Shown: piece by piece, positions 63,913 to 64,000 of the stretch
Numbering within the stretch: the first letter of the stretch is position 1
Layout: each line of letters starts with the position of its first letter
NCBI RefSeq assembly: GCF_000004075.3
Contig: NC_026657.2
Location: forward strand, 8,990,001 to 9,054,000
DNA from: Cucumis sativus
Lineage: Eukaryota; Streptophyta; Magnoliopsida; Cucurbitales; Cucurbitaceae
Reading direction: 5' to 3'
Length of the DNA: 64,000 bases
Notes under the pieces: model-generated
Databases searched by the model: none
The model's input: the letters and a program-made list of their open reading frames with translations, nothing else
What the model was told of the DNA's origin: nothing
Program-made: the position numbers and the translations under genes

Positions 63913-63920
63913 TATTTATA
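63913..63920 (-). promoter_or_regulatory. TATA box of the MYB gene
   Basis: A perfect TATAAATA on the minus strand, 100 bases upstream of the MYB start codon, giving a leader of about 70 bases. Confidence 0.7.
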
Positions 63921-64000
63921 CCTCCATTTTCTTTCATGGGTCATTTTCAAAATCATCTCTATCTTTTTCCAACTATGGAAATTACCAAAATACACTCAAC

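Overview
This is a plant nuclear genome window. The genes are intron-rich with GT-AG splicing, the spacers are AT-rich and full of microsatellites, and products carry plastid-type N-termini. The gene set (chlorophyll-cycle reductase, YUCCA, myosin XI, plastid beta-amylase, R2R3-MYB) points to a eudicot. The protein sequences look rosid, and the repeat style reminds me of a cucurbit such as Cucumis, but that last step is an impression.

Layout: a 7-hydroxymethyl chlorophyll a reductase gene (HCAR, +, 1637-8188, 19 coding exons) converges on a YUCCA flavin monooxygenase (-, 10192-11955). A 9.4 kb gene-free, AT-rich interval follows. Then comes a 16.6 kb class XI myosin gene (-, 21345-37931, 39 coding exons, 1,499 codons), whose largest intron has collected retroelement debris. 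Next are plastid beta-amylase BAM1 (-, 41391-44029), an intronless AMT1 ammonium transporter (-, 47720-49222), a HAD-family phosphatase (+, 51894-54779) with a LINE fragment in an intron, two identical tRNA-Lys(CTT) genes in a local duplication, a folate-biopterin-transporter-family MFS protein (+, 58617-61007) and an R2R3-MYB factor (-, 62838-63813).

The genes do not form a pathway or operon; each has its own promoter. What ties them together is history. From memory of the Arabidopsis map, HCAR, YUC3, myosin XI-A and FBT8 sit together at At1g04570-04620; YUC7, XI-D, a HAD protein and FBT9 sit together at At2g33230-33280; BAM1, AMT1;3 and a MYB71-type gene sit in At3g23920-24310. Here the members are interleaved on one segment, as expected if this window keeps an ancestral order that Arabidopsis split between duplicated segments.

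I found no unknown multi-gene system. The features most worth a second look are a perfect 30-nt inverted repeat around the 28-nt exon 13 of HCAR, five ACGTG cores in about 190 bp upstream of BAM1, two start codons each abutting a possible splice donor plus short upstream ORFs in the myosin leader, a 21-nt in-frame microexon in the myosin tail, a TATA box inside a palindrome at AMT1, and the tRNA-Lys duplication.
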